This document shows, one piece after another, positions 21,743 to 59,948 of a stretch of DNA of 64,000 bases (within the stretch, counting starts at the first letter, position 1; each line of letters opens with the position of its first letter). The DNA lies in assembly GCA_026225945.1 (NCBI GenBank), contig JAMJFZ010001089.1:998501-1062500 (forward strand), given 5' to 3'. The notes beneath the pieces were generated by a model. It ran no database searches. It was not told the origin of the DNA and worked only from the letters and a program-made list of their open reading frames with translations. A program made the translations under genes and the position numbers. The DNA is from Cricetomys ansorgei. Lineage: Eukaryota > Chordata > Mammalia > Rodentia > Nesomyidae.

Positions 21743-22439
21743 TGATTGTTCTGTTTCGGTTCATAGTTATAGTAGTGCAAAGCTGATACAATCTAGACAC
21801 CTAGTAACAAGGACAAGCATAAGTAGATATTTGCCAAACCAGAATGAAGTAAAAACTGTAAACTGTTGCATGAAACTGCAAATTCTGACACTGTGTACGC
21901 GAAGAGTGAGAAAATTTAATATTTCACCAGAAAAACGGCTAAAAACAAACCAACGTTGGCTCAATGTGGGTGACAGAGGGTGCTATTTCTTTTCTTTGCA
22001 TTTGCCGAGTTTTCATAAATGCATCAGAATTGCTTAAGAAACAACAACAACAAAACTAATTTGACAGGAACGATGCCTCATGTGTGTTAACAGCAATATG
22101 GAGTCCTCTCACAAATTCCAAGTCTAGGTCTAAACTCAAGTGCCGTCCAAATGGAGTTCTGCATTCTTCAAAGACACCTGGAAACCACCTGCGTCAAAGG
22201 ATTTCACGACGCTCGTAATTGGTTTGTAGCCTGTCACGACGAACCTATTAAGAACTGACTGGGATTGATGACAACCGTGTCTTTGAGAAGGTATGCGTTT
22301 AATGGCTTTCCACGGGAACAAACACAATTCAAAGATATTTTCCAATTATTTCAGGAATGCACATCTCGTTTGGAATAATACTTGAAGCAAGCACACAGCT
22401 GGTAGGTAAAGATGGAGCGTTCACAAAGACACGCTTGCC
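21743..22439. other. Intergenic sequence before the CpG blocks
   Basis: Positions 21,760-21,850 resemble 19,720-19,800 (shared AGTGCAAAGCTGAT). The rest has no recognised feature. Confidence 0.5.
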
Positions 22440-22830
22440 TCCAGAGCCTCAACTTTCTGCATGGTCGGCCGGCGGCTTGCCGATCGCTGTGGTCCACAGT
22501 GTCACCCGACAAGGCGGACCTCTACTTGAGGGAACTTGTGGTGCGCGGGGAAAGCGCAGACGCAATCTCGGCCAGCGACTCCGCTGACGTTGCCGGGGAG
22601 AGGCCCCTGCTGAGGCCCGGAGGCGGAGACGCGCTGGGCAGGAACTGGAAAGGCCTCGTTAGAGCAGCCCACCGCGGCACACTTTGAACACGCCCACGCA
22701 TTTCTCAGGACGCAAGGACGCATGCGTCTTCCTAGCCGGCCAATGACTTCCGGGAAGCTCTTTCCGCCACGGAGTGTTCCCTTCCGCCCCGGTCCGCGGA
22801 AACTACGACTGCGGATCAAGACGTTCCGAC
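22440..22830. promoter_or_regulatory. Second CpG-rich block, candidate divergent or alternative promoter
   Basis: CpG-dense sequence (GGTCGGCCGGCGGC, CGGAGGCGGAGACGCGC, CCGCCCCGGTCCGCGG) stands out from AT-rich, CpG-poor flanks. It contains a CCAAT box (22740) next to an ETS site ACTTCCGG (22746). It lies 1.1-1.5 kb upstream of the Prpf4b ATG and is separated from that island by two B1 copies. No recognised coding exon starts here. It may be an upstream untranslated promoter or the start of a divergent non-coding RNA. Confidence 0.55.
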
Positions 22831-23090
22831 ACCAGGGGCTCCCAAGGCGGAAAGAAATCCAACCAGCCTGTCACTTTGTAAACGTTTTCTGAATGATTAA
22901 GCTAATGTTCGATTACACCTCTACTAACTGTAACAGTAACAGTTGGGGGTGTTTACAAAACCTATTTAGCTCCAAAACTGATAGTGTGGGAATGAACTTG
23001 GTGAAAAAAAATATTCAAAGGAAATTTTTGCCAGCATCAGCTCCTTATACAACTTTATTCTGTTTTTTAAAGAATGGTTTATGTAAGCCA

Positions 23091-23216
23091 GGCGTTAGTG
23101 GGGCACACCTTTAATCCCAGCACTGGGGAGGCAGGCGGATCTCTGTGAGTTCGAGGCCAGCCTGGTTTACAGAGTGAGTTCCAGGACAGCCAGAAAAACC
23201 CCAACTTGAAAAAAGA
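23091..23216 (+). repeat. B1 SINE
   Basis: GCCAGGCGTTAGTGGGGCACACC, GGATCTCTGTGAGTTCGAGGCC and CCAGCCTGGTTTACAGAG. The copy is little diverged, so young. Confidence 0.93.
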
Positions 23217-23432
23217 AAAGGTTTACGTAATGAAATTAGTCTCAGTTCGATATCAAACAGATAGCGTCCATTATTTATCTCCTACCTATCCCTCTCATAA
23301 ACAGAAAGTTTAATTCCCATAGAAAGCATACAACAAAGAAGAGAAGGTCAAAAAGGAACCTGGGAGATATTCTGGCTGTTTAAATTAGGCCAGGTCTACA
23401 AGCTCTCGGCTAATCAATCAGCAGCAAAGAGA

Positions 23433-23585
23433 GAAGGCAGGTTGGTGGTGGCACACGCCTTTAATCCCAGTACTCGGGAAGCAGAAGCAGGCAGATCTCT
23501 GTGAGTTCAAGGCCAGTCTGGTCTACAAAGTGAGTTTCAGGACAGCCAGAGTTAACAACAGAGAAACCAAGGCTCAAAAAACCGA
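23433..23585 (+). repeat. B1 SINE
   Basis: GGCAGGTTGGTGGTGGCACACG to GAAACCAAGGCTCAAAAAAC, close to the B1 consensus. With the previous B1 it separates the two CpG blocks. Confidence 0.92.
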
Positions 23586-23951
23586 AAGAGAGAGGAATTT
23601 TCACCCACTTCTGGGTCCCATGGAGAACCAGCTCCCAGAAATGCACCCCTTTGCGCTTTCCTCCAGCAAATTTCTACACGTAAACACACTAACGCCCTTA
23701 AGGAAAAGCGCTCAGATTAGGAAGGCCTTCATCTCTGCAAGCCCCGCCCTTAACCCCGGAAATGACATCACCGAGCCCCGCCCCCGGACATAGGGTTTTC
23801 CTATCCGGATTCTTAGCGCGGACTCCCAGTGCCGCTTTTCTCTACGTGCTACGCACATGCGCGACTGCTTTTCCCTTCTTCCTCCGCTTCCACTGGCGTC
23901 CACGGTTCGCGGAGCCGCCGCCAGCGCCGCGGAGAAGTCGGGAAGTTCAAG

Positions 23952-50108
<26,157 letters not shown>

Positions 50109-51376
50109 ACGAGATGAAGAAACTCCAAGGGTTTGAGTAATTAAATACAAAGACTGAAGAAATTTCACAGCAGTTTATTATTAATGTATATAAACTTATA
50201 AATATTTCTGCAGCAAATTTGAGGAAGCATGATATATTTGAAAATTAACACCAAGGGTGATATTTCTTTTAGAAATGTTAGTTAATCTGTTTTGTGTCTT
50301 ATGTGAAATTTCACTGTAGAACTGTTTTAATTGCCAAGACTGCACACAATTACAGTGCTAATGTATATGGTTGCAGTTCACATAAAAGACAAAAGCATCT
50401 GTTATGAGTAGCAGTGCTGGGTGGTTGATTTGTTTTTAGCAGACTTGGCTTCATTTTGGTCTTGAGATACAATGGCCAGCATAAATGCTGTTTATATTCA
50501 CGTTTTCCTAGGTGTGTGTGTGCAGGCCACAGCAGCATGCCCTTGGTGTAGTCAGTGCCGAAGGGAGTCTGTTCCTTCTTGAGCCTGCCTGCAGGGATGT
50601 CTCCTCTTTTAAAGCAGGTTGTGTACAACATTCAGTACACTGAAGGTAAGCTAAACCATCAACATCACCAGTGTTTTAAGATGTTATTTTATTGGAATAA
50701 TTGAAAATGAGGGATAGCTTTGTGGCAGAATTCCCTGCATGTGTGATAACTGATCTTGTTTTATTTTTTGGCATCGCAACTGTGGCATAGTTACAGTTTC
50801 TGTTCTGTTCATCACATTTAAAATTTGAAGCGTATGCGCTTGATGGATAGAGCGCCTTCAGTGTACTGTTTCTTATTAACTTTCCTTTTTTTTTTTTTAA
50901 TCAACTTGCTATAGACTTTATATACATTTTGTTAAATACAGTTCTTAGTGACATAGAAACTGCATAGTTTTCATTTACTAATTAAAATGTTGAGGCCTAC
51001 TTCTGACAGTCCTCATATTTAAAAAGATAGACAACATAATGAGATTTTTAACTATTTGTATGTCATTTTGAAAGTGTACTGCTTTATGGTAAAAGTGTTT
51101 TTCATTTGTTCATTGTTTGCATTATTTGTGATCATGTTGTCTTTCAATACAGGCATAAACCTTCCACTCTTGAACAAAGCAGCTGCTTTTTAAAAGCGGT
51201 AATTGCTTCTTTACCTTTTATTTCTTTTGTAAATGAAGCTTTTCTTTAAAAAATGTGACTTTAAAGTGTTGTCTATTGCATAAACAGTTGGCACTCACTG
51301 TAAAGTGAAGATTGTTCTACTGCATGGGAAGTGGGCCATGCAGATTTCTGTATGTTCTCAGTATGCATCACTAGAT

Positions 51377-51382
51377 AATAAA
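51377..51382 (+). terminator. Prpf4b proximal poly(A) signal AATAAA
   Basis: A canonical AATAAA in CTAGATAATAAAGTC lies about 1.27 kb after the stop, followed within 30 bases by a GT-containing stretch (CTTTTGTGAAC). It is the likely proximal cleavage signal. Confidence 0.6.
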
Positions 51383-52879
51383 GTCTTTTGTGAACAAGGC
51401 ATTTGTAGCCATTTTTAAGAGATTTTGTCTTCAGTGCTGGTAAGTCAGGTGAACTGTAAATAGTTAAAAGCAGTCTTTGTTTTTCTCCTGAAAGTATTAC
51501 CTGCTAAAAAGATATGACTCAGCCTAGCCTGATTTTTAAATATTTCTTAATAATTAGGGTCTTAATTATTTCATCCAGAAAAAGTCCTGCAAATTTGTCA
51601 GCTTTCAGTGTAGTGTGAGGTTATTCCTGTAGGTTATAGGGTATAACTCAGGATTTAACTAATGTTTCTGCTATTTTCTCACTTTTCCTTTTGATGGTGC
51701 GGAAAGAGAAAAAGGAAAACGGGGCACAGGCCATTCGACGCCTTCTCCAAGGGGTCTGATTTGCTGAGACACCAGCTTCACCTTCTTAACAAGGTTATTT
51801 CTGACAGCATGTGTAGATAAACATTTAGCAACAATATAAAACAAAATCATGTAAATCAGCTTGGTTTTGAAACACAACGGAATTTGTATTTTTAAGATGG
51901 TAGAAGAGAACTTTCAAAATTCTATGTAAATCTTTTCTGTTTGGGAGTGGGTAAACTTACTGTTTGTCTCCCTGAGGATTATGGAAAACAATAAGTTTTT
52001 GGGGTTTAAATAATACTTTTACATTGTAAATGGGATTTTTTTATTCACCCAGGCACCTAATTACAACAAGCATGCACATTTTGGTGCATTCAAGAATGGA
52101 TTATCAGAATAGCAGCATTCTCCTGGCGGGTTATGCTCCATTTAAAGACATGAAATGAACTACACAGCCAGGTGATAGATGAGATAATAAGCCACCTATG
52201 AACCTACACCCCGTCTCTTCATGGCTAGACTTACTAAAATAAATACAAGGCGATTTCCATCAGCAGGTAGAGTGAAGCCTTTTAAATGAGGCATCACGGG
52301 TGCAGCATCCACCACAATGACACGGGCGGTGAATTTCCCACCATGATTTACTTTATTTTGGTGCGAATATGCTGCATATTCAAGTCTTTTGTAGTTGTTT
52401 TCACTCAAAATAGCTAATGCTTTGCTTCTGGTGATTTTCATGGTTTCATTTTATAGTTATTTAATAAGTTAATTTCTACTAGAAACAGTTCATCTTATAC
52501 CTTCAAAACTGTTGCCTGCTCTTTAAAAAAACAAAGTTGCTTGTTACTTGTTCTTTGTGTTTTAGGTGCAGCTCAGTGGAAGATGACGACAGCCAGAAGA
52601 CATGAGCCAAGGTTTCTGTCCCATAAAAGATCTTTTCAATTCTCATTTAGTGTGTGTCTGACTTTCAGTTTCAGCATTATGATTTGGGTTTCATTGCTGT
52701 GGTATCTAGAGTAGCAGTGCTGTGTGCTCATCTGTAAAGTGCTTGTTTTTATCACATTTTCTGCAGCGACACCCTTCCTCCAAAACAAAAATCAAGTTAG
52801 TCGTATAAAAAGCCCACATTTCATGGTTGTCAAAATTGGGTCTCAGCACTGGGGAAGTTAAGAAGGATAAACTGTTTTC

Positions 52880-52975
52880 ACACACACACACACACACCAC
52901 ACACACATACACACCCCAAGACAGGGTTTCCCTGTGTTAACTCTGACTGTCCTGGAACTCCGCCTGGCAGTGACC
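52880..52975 (-). repeat. (CA)n microsatellite and internally deleted B1 in the 3' UTR
   Basis: CA units (52,880-52,913) precede AGACAGGGTTTCCCTGTGTTAAC, CTGTCCTGGAACTCCGCCTGG. The B1 lacks its middle, joining GGAACTC directly to CGCCTGGCAG. Confidence 0.85.
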
Positions 52976-54439
52976 AGCTTTTTAATGTCAGACTTAAAAT
53001 AATAATAGCAGACATGGGGGAGATAAGAGCAGTGGTATTATACTATCAGTTTTCCTGGCCTTAAATCTTTAAACTGTATTTAAATATATGCTTCAATCTA
53101 TTTTATGTGGTGACTTTGCTGAGGTAGAAGTTTGGAGTTGTATAGGACCTCCATTAGGTTGAGGTCATTTTCTGAGTGATCCTATTGAACAAACCTGTGC
53201 TCATGTTTCTGAATAGTTGAATAGATTAAGATACAATTGTCATAAAGTTTAGACTTTTATACTTTATGGCAGAAATGACAGGTGATTATCAGACTTGAGG
53301 TTCATAAAATGTTTTTGTCTTTTAGAAAAAATTTAAAGCCAAATTTGTGTTCTTTTTAGGAAATAAGAATACCAAGATATGTAGATATTCGTGTAGTCTT
53401 TATATACATGGGCAGTCAGTCCAAAAGATATCTTCCATTGAAACCGTTACTCTGGGCAGTGTGTGCACACACCTTAAAGAGGGTTCAGAAAACTCTTAAG
53501 CATACCTCTCAGACGTGATTGTTTTCTCCTAAGGTTAGAGGAGGGATGGGCAGCCAGGAAACTTTCATCGTAGATGTTAGGTCTCTTGGCAGACTGTTCT
53601 CAGGGCCCATCAGAAATGAGGGAGTTTGGCAGTTCTGAACAGGAGCAGCATTTTTTTTTTTTTTTATAAACATCAGCTTCCCAGTATTTATTTATGCAAA
53701 AGTCTTGATTAACAACGTCCTAGCTATTTTCTCACCTATTTTGTTTTAAAATAAGAGAATGTGATTTTTATCTTGCCATTTTAATCACCACTTTTTTTTC
53801 CGGGAAACAAAATGCGTGTTTTATGATGTGTAGCAGAGTTAATGAGGTGTAGTGTTCTCATTTTGTGCCCAGGTTTGCATTTCTCCTAGTCTACTCTAAC
53901 TGTATAGGTAGAGAAGTAGACAGGGAAGTGCAACAAAGGAATTACATGTGTTAAAATTTAGGTTAATCATTTAGGGAATGAATGTTATTTTTTGGACATG
54001 AGATTGTATAGTGAGGTACAATTATAGTATATGATTTCCCTCCTTATGACACCATTAGCATTTGACTCTATAAGTAATGTTTTTTAGTATTGTTTTGTGG
54101 CCATTGTATATTCAACATGAATTTATTCTCCTACATGCAATGTCTTTATACAAATGTTCAGTGCAAATTCATTTGTAATTTTTACATGTCAATGCTGTAC
54201 ACAAAGTTGACTATAAAATGTTTTTTGGTTACTTTGAGATATTGTGGCATCCTTACTTTCTCTTCTTCTGTATATAGGGTAAGGGACTGTTCTTCTGAAG
54301 AACCATTCCATTTAGTGATCAAGATACGGAAGCTGCTCTCAGAAAATGCTTGATGTAGATCCTATTTGTTCGTGATACCATTTGAGTTGTAACTTGCATT
54401 GTAGCAGCAGATGATCTCAGACAACTTAATAGGAAGCTT

Positions 54440-54445
54440 AATAAA
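54440..54445 (+). terminator. Prpf4b distal poly(A) signal AATAAA
   Basis: AATAAA in AAGCTTAATAAAGTG is followed by a GT-rich downstream element (TTACCGTGTTGTCT). It is the best candidate for the end of the long Prpf4b transcript. No gene signal follows on this strand. Confidence 0.6.
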
Positions 54446-55404
54446 GTGTACCTCTTGTTACCGTGTTGTCTACTGGCATTTTCTTTATGGATACTGTTTC
54501 TTAACTGGTATTTCTGAGGTCCTTTTTCACTAATGGCAGTTGTGCTTTAAAAAGAACCTCTGCTCAGATATGAGTAGGGAGTTGTGCATTAAAAGTTAAA
54601 TGGGAAGCTTTACCTAACAAACTCTCAGAAGAGGAGCCAAGGAGATGGTTCAATCAGTAAAGTGCTTGCCTTGCAAGCATGAGGACCAGAATTCCCATTC
54701 CCAGCATCTTGCTGGAACTTGCTGGCCAGACTGTCCTAAAGAATTAGTCTCTGCCTCAGAAATAAGTGACAGGTAGGAAGACACCCAACACCAACCTTTG
54801 GCCTTCACATGTGTGTGCACACACAAACCATACAAAGTTCTTAAAGACTTAATTATGCCCTGTAAGCCACAGTGATGGGGATGTGAGGAAGGAAGTGTCC
54901 TTATAAAGCCCATTGTCAGAACATAAGGTACAGAATCCCAGAGCGATATGTTCATATTCCTGCTCAGGTTTTCCTCATTGTGGGTTTAATCCCTTCTTGG
55001 CTCATTGTCCTGTGAAAAGCTAGATCTGTTGGACTTTCTTACCCCTCAGTTCTGCTAACTCATTTTAAGGAAATGTTTACAGCTTTTAAAAAACAATGAG
55101 TCTGTAGCACATGCAAGACAGGATTGGAAGGTGCAGAAGAGTGTCTTAATCCTAGCTGAATTAATTAGCTAAGTGGCAGGTGGAGTTGACGCTAACCTGG
55201 TTGAGTCTCACTGCAAGGAACAGAATCAGTGGCAGATGGCTCTGAGTGGCTTTATAATTACATCAGATCCATGATGTAATTTTCTGCTTGGGCTGGCTGG
55301 AGATCAAAGCTACATGATCACCTCAGGCATGAAGTTGTTTTTTTACCTATTAGATCTGAAGGATGCTGTGCAGCTTGTATTGAGATGGGTATGCCATGAG
55401 CCCA

Positions 55405-55570
55405 GAGACTTTTTTTTTTTTTTTTTAAGTGCATTGGTGTGGGGGTGCCAGATTCCCTGGAACTGGAGTTATGGACAATTGTGAGCTGACATGTAAGTGC
55501 TGGGAATTGAACCTGGATCCTCTGGAAGAGCAGCCACTGCTCTTAACCACTGAGCCATCTCTCCAGCCCA
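55405..55570 (-). repeat. B2/B3-type SINE
   Basis: Poly-T, CCCTGGAACTGGAGTTATGG, GAGCAGCCACTGCTCTTAACC and CACTGAGCCATCTCTCCAGCC, close to consensus. Confidence 0.93.
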
Positions 55571-56084
55571 AAGACTATTAATGAGTATGTGATGAAATAA
55601 AAACCACCTCAAGTCCTCTGAGGAAATCTAAGGTACAGAAAACTAAGCATCAGGACTTAACAATCAAGCCACTGTTCTCACTTTGTATCGAATTGTGTTT
55701 TAAACCCACCAAAAATAGTGCCAGAAGTTGGCCTCTGGCAAACCTGAAAGGTAGCCAGATGCTTTATATTGGTTTTAACAGTTTCCTTGAGCAGTGAACT
55801 TACACTGGATTCATGGGTATTACCTATTTGAGTAAGTCATCACTGTCATTCACCCATCAGTCTCCTGCAACCCCCAATCTGGCTTCATATTAGAGACTCA
55901 AGCTCAGAACATTACACCATCTTATCTCACTAAGTAATCTTAAAACTTTAGCCCCTTTTCTCTAATTGAAAATGGCAGTGTTTTGATACTTGAGAAGAAG
56001 CATTTAAAGCACTTAGGGATTGTGTGGAATCACCTGGTGGTTTTGTGGTCAGGTTTTTCTGGTTAGGTTAGGTTGCCTGTTGCC

Positions 56085-56290
56085 TTAAAACAGTCTCTCA
56101 TATATTCCAACCTGACCTTGAACTCGCCATATATTGGAAGATAACCTTGAACTTCTTGACTTCTGATCCTGTTGTCTCCCCTCCCCAAGTTCTAGGATTA
56201 TAAGTGTGGTCCCAGTGTATGCAGTGCTGGGAATCAAACCCAGGGCTTCCTGTTGATGAAAAGCACATTGGACAGAGCCACATCCCCATC
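56085..56290 (-). repeat. B4 SINE
   Basis: A reversed B1-like half (CTTGAACTCGCCATATATTGG) is joined to a reversed ID-like half (GGGAATCAAACCCAGGGCTTC), the B4 fusion. Confidence 0.65.
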
Positions 56291-58141
56291 CTGCAATAGC
56301 ATGTATCCTGTAAGGAACTGGCAGTAAGGCCATTGTTTCCAACATTATATTCCCATATGATTTAGTAGCTAAATTTATTTCCATAGTTTTGAGAGAAAGA
56401 GTGGTCCTTTCTCCCCTATGTTCAGAGGGACTGAAGCAGTCCTACTGTAAGAGCTTAGGCTGCTGCCAGCTTTAATCCTTTGACCTCTACCTCAAGTGTT
56501 CTTCCTGCCTGCCACCTTCTCATCCTCTCCCCTTTCCCACTCCCTGGCTTGTAACAAATGTTGGCTCCTTGGGAATTGTCATCTTCCACTGCCAGTGCTA
56601 AGGGCTCCGAGCTGGTCAGCCATTCTCTTGTCCTGTTTTCATGTGACCTTGACTCCCTAGTCATCTAGTCCTCATGTTGTGGATCATCTTTGCAGGTAGG
56701 TCCCAAAAGTGAAGCAGAGAGAAGGAACTGTAAGTATCACAACTGTAACTCCATAGGGTTTGAGTTCAGATTCTCAAAACGAGCTGGCTACTGTCACGCA
56801 CAGTTACCCCAAGACTGGGGGAAAAGTCCATTTGTCATTTTGATAATAAATACCAAGACAAGATAGTGAGTAAAGCAGACATGTTGATTCCTAAAGATCT
56901 CTTACCAGGTTACATTATGAACCCAAATATGAGTGATGAAGGCCAGGTAACTAAAGGTAAAACTGGGTACAAATGCTAGTCTTTAATGGTTCAGGACTGG
57001 TAAAAAGATGAGTCAGGATGATGGATGGGGAAACCATAGGAAATGAGTGAAAATATATGTCCATTTCTGCATTCTATGAAGGACTGTCACTAAGCATCTT
57101 TCAATAAAGGGACTGACTGTGTCAAACGGGTAAGTTCCATTTACCATTTCCTTTTGTGCTTGCAGTCCAGAAAAATTCTTTGATGTTAAACCAAAAACTA
57201 GACATGCGGTCTGTTCCCTGTGGCCTGCATTTCAGAAAACTATTTGAACCTTACTCTGATTAGCGAATAAGAGAAAATAAGTGACAGTCAACTTTCTTCA
57301 ACATAACTTTGAATCCTTCCTTAATTCATCTCACTCATCCCAATTCCAGTATTCCCTTTCACTTCTGAGGATAATACACAAAGAAATGAGATGTATTTAC
57401 ATACAGCAATAGTAGGGGTGAGGTGCGTTTATTACTTCATTTGATAGTTTTGGTGGTACCTGAAGTACTAATTGTATGTTACTTTTTAGTGTTTATGAAA
57501 AAGCTGGTGTTCATCAAATATCTACTTAAAGCCAGAGCACATGACACCCCTCCTCACAGACATCCTGACTTTGATGCAACGTCATTGCATCAAAGGTTTA
57601 CATTTCTCAAGTTGCTTAGATGGTTGGACATCTCCATGGATCCCACTCCCCAAAATTTTCCTTCAGGGAGCTCACAGCTGAAGCCAGGACTCTACTTGTT
57701 TTAATGATTCTTAGATGCAATAAATATCATCCATCCCAGAATCTGCCTCTTGCCAGTTCATGAGTTAAGTTTTAGCTGCTTTGTTTCTATTAAGCAGAGC
57801 TAATACAAGCATCTAGCGCCTCCCTGGGGAGAATTCTAGCAACATGGTATTTTTTGGTTGCTCTGTGGACTATGATTTTAATTTTCCTGTAATATTTTGA
57901 AGCTATAAGGTCTAAGTAGAAAAAGTTATTTCAAACTTAAGCCTGAACTTGGGCTCAAAAGAGAAAGTGATACTACTGTCATGTCTATTATACAAGGGCC
58001 AGGGAAATGGTGTCAAACAGACAAATCCAATATATTGCCTGCAGGCTGCAAAGCTCTGCAGCCAGGGGTAGGTAGGTGTCAAGGCTGGACCACATGCCTG
58101 TGAGGATCTGTTACAATGACTAAGCAAGGTGACTTCTATCA

Positions 58142-58144
<3 letters not shown>

Positions 58145-58178
<34 letters not shown>

Positions 58179-58280
58179 GGAATGCTCATGTACAGTTAGG
58201 GGACTTCCAGGTTCTCTCCTTCAGCTGTCGGTTCCAGGGATCAAACTCAAGTCATCAGGCCATCCATCCCGTCAGCCTCA
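58145..58280 (-). repeat. (GT)n microsatellite plus B3-like SINE
   Basis: About 16 GT units are followed by TTCCAGGGATCAAACTCAAGTC, part of a reversed B2/B3-type element. Confidence 0.75.
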
Positions 58281-58394
58281 AATAACAGTTCTGCAGAGCC
58301 AAGCAAATGCTGAAAAGCTAAGCTTGAGGAAATGAGGAAGGAGAAAGGGAAAAAGGGTGCCGAGGTGAGGACTAAGAAAATCACTTCAGGGAAC

Positions 58395-58720
58395 TCTTAC
58401 TGGACTGTATCATTTATTGATGATAGAATCATACTGGAAAACAGCCACACCAAGAAAGCAGTCTACTGAATAGTTTGCTTTACTAAGTTAGACATTTCTT
58501 TGAAGTATAACATACAAAAAATTGTCAGTATGTCAGCGAGGAAGCCCTTGACTGTGTATAGAGACAGCAGTGACATTCGTGCATTCTACCCCATATCATA
58601 TGGAGGAGTTATTTTGTAAGGGTGAGGTGGTTTTTGTTTCTAATACCTGTGTCTCAATTATGAACCATGTTTTAGCTGGATTTTGTGGAATAGATTTGCT
58701 CACATTGAGAGTTATGGCAG
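58395..58720 (-). other. Fam217a: Fam217a 3' UTR (predicted)
   Basis: Unique AT-rich sequence lies between the stop codon and the first canonical poly(A) signal on the minus strand (58418-58413), giving a UTR of about 320 nt. No SINE interrupts it. Confidence 0.6.
58413..58418 (-). terminator. Fam217a poly(A) signal AATAAA
   Basis: TTTATT on the plus strand reads AATAAA on the minus strand, about 300 nt after the Fam217a stop. It is the nearest canonical signal. Confidence 0.6.
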
Positions 58721-59948
58721 CTATTTTTGGTCAGTGGGTGAGCACTTGCCCCTGGCTATCAGTGCAGGTGATAAGCAGTTTTGCTTCTGAATGTAGAAAG
58801 ATCTATTAAGTAGTATGTTTTTCCGGTGAAGTTTCTTTTTGGCCTTTGGAACCTTAATTTCTTCCCTCGGATTTTCAGGAAAACATAGGGGTATAGGTGA
58901 AATTGGCACCGGGGACCTTGATGCGAGACACTTTATTGAGACTACTTTAGCCAGTGGTTGAGTTGGTTGGGTAGTAGTAGGCTTGGCTAGGAGTTCCTGG
59001 CAAGGGTTTAAAATAGAGCTTTTGGCATTCTTAAAGTCATCGTGAGCCACTACGCACTGTTTTGTGGTGGATGGACATTTTAACGACAGTCTAGAGTTCA
59101 ACTTACATTTGCTAGCAGTGCTCCAGTTCCATTTGGAAACATTTTGCTCTGATTTGCCAGAACCAGGATTGCTTTTTCTCTTGTCTCGACTTCTATCTAT
59201 GCTAGAGGTCTGTAGAGTCAATGTGTCGGGAAGCTTTGGCGGTCTGGCTTTCAGTGCAATGGCTTTAGAGGAAGAGGGTCGTTCTGCCATTGAAAATATT
59301 GTATTACAGAAACTGCTTTGTAGCCTTGGCCTCTCTTTCTGTATGGTCATATGTTGTAACCTTTCCAGTTCCAATAAACGACTTATTAAACGCTCAACGG
59401 AGCTTTCTGGAGTGTCTACTACTGCCTTCCAGTTTTCACATCTTGAGAGAGCAAATCGGTGCAAGTCCATGCTGTTGAAAGGAGCAGGGAGAAAGTCAGC
59501 ATATATAAACACTCCGTTTGCTTCCTCCATGAAAGATCTCTCCACGTGTTCTATCGTCTCTGGCTTTAAGTTCAGGTCCATCTTTTTAAAATAGCTGAGC
59601 AGAGAGTCATTCATTTTCTCATTTTCTGATAAATCACTTTCATCTGTGACATTTTCTTCCATACTGCTGTTTCTGTATTTGAAATTCCAATTTGAAGCAG
59701 ATAAAGAGTCACCATTGTTGTTCTCCACAGTTGAACATGAGTTAATATGAAGCTCACTTCTATCCTTAAGAAAGTCTCCGTCAGCATACGGCCAGCAGAG
59801 ACCTGTTGGCATAGACTGGCCAGGATAAGGACTGACTTGCTTGCTGTCTGTCAAACCTGGAATGCTTGTTAATGAGTGGTTTGAAGAGAAGACCCTGGGA
59901 CTGCTGGCTGCATTGGAGCCAGTTTCCACTGAAGATTTTTTAAATTCC
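58721..59948 (-). CDS. Fam217a: Fam217a large terminal coding exon
   Basis: This exon encodes about 409 residues, most of the protein. Its acceptor is the poly-T tract followed by AAG at 59949-59951. The first full codons are EFKKSSVETGSN; the open frame would otherwise begin with an in-frame GTG at 59929, which is a Val, not the start. The C-terminal half is basic (VPKAKKKLHRKN) and Ser/Pro-rich. The stop is TAG at 58723-58721. Confidence 0.92.

Larger units (their letters stand above)
50109..54465 (+). other. Prpf4b: Prpf4b 3' UTR, probable maximal extent
   Basis: AT-rich sequence follows the stop. It contains a proximal AATAAA at 51377 and a distal one at 54440, so a short (about 1.3 kb) and a long (about 4.3 kb) UTR are predicted. 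The long form fits the several-kilobase Prpf4b mRNA of other mammals. It includes Pumilio-type TGTAHATA sites at 50185, 51455 and 54269, a (CA)n tract at 52880 and a B1 fragment. The extent is inferred from signals only. Confidence 0.65.
54466..58394. other. Spacer between convergent Prpf4b and Fam217a
   Basis: It contains a B2/B4-like plus SINE (54,630-54,850), a reversed B3 (55,405-55,570), a reversed B4-like unit (56,085-56,290), a (GT)n tract (58,145-58,177) and a reversed B3-like unit (58,178-58,280). No gene is recognised; 56,290-58,140 has no nameable repeat. Confidence 0.7.
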
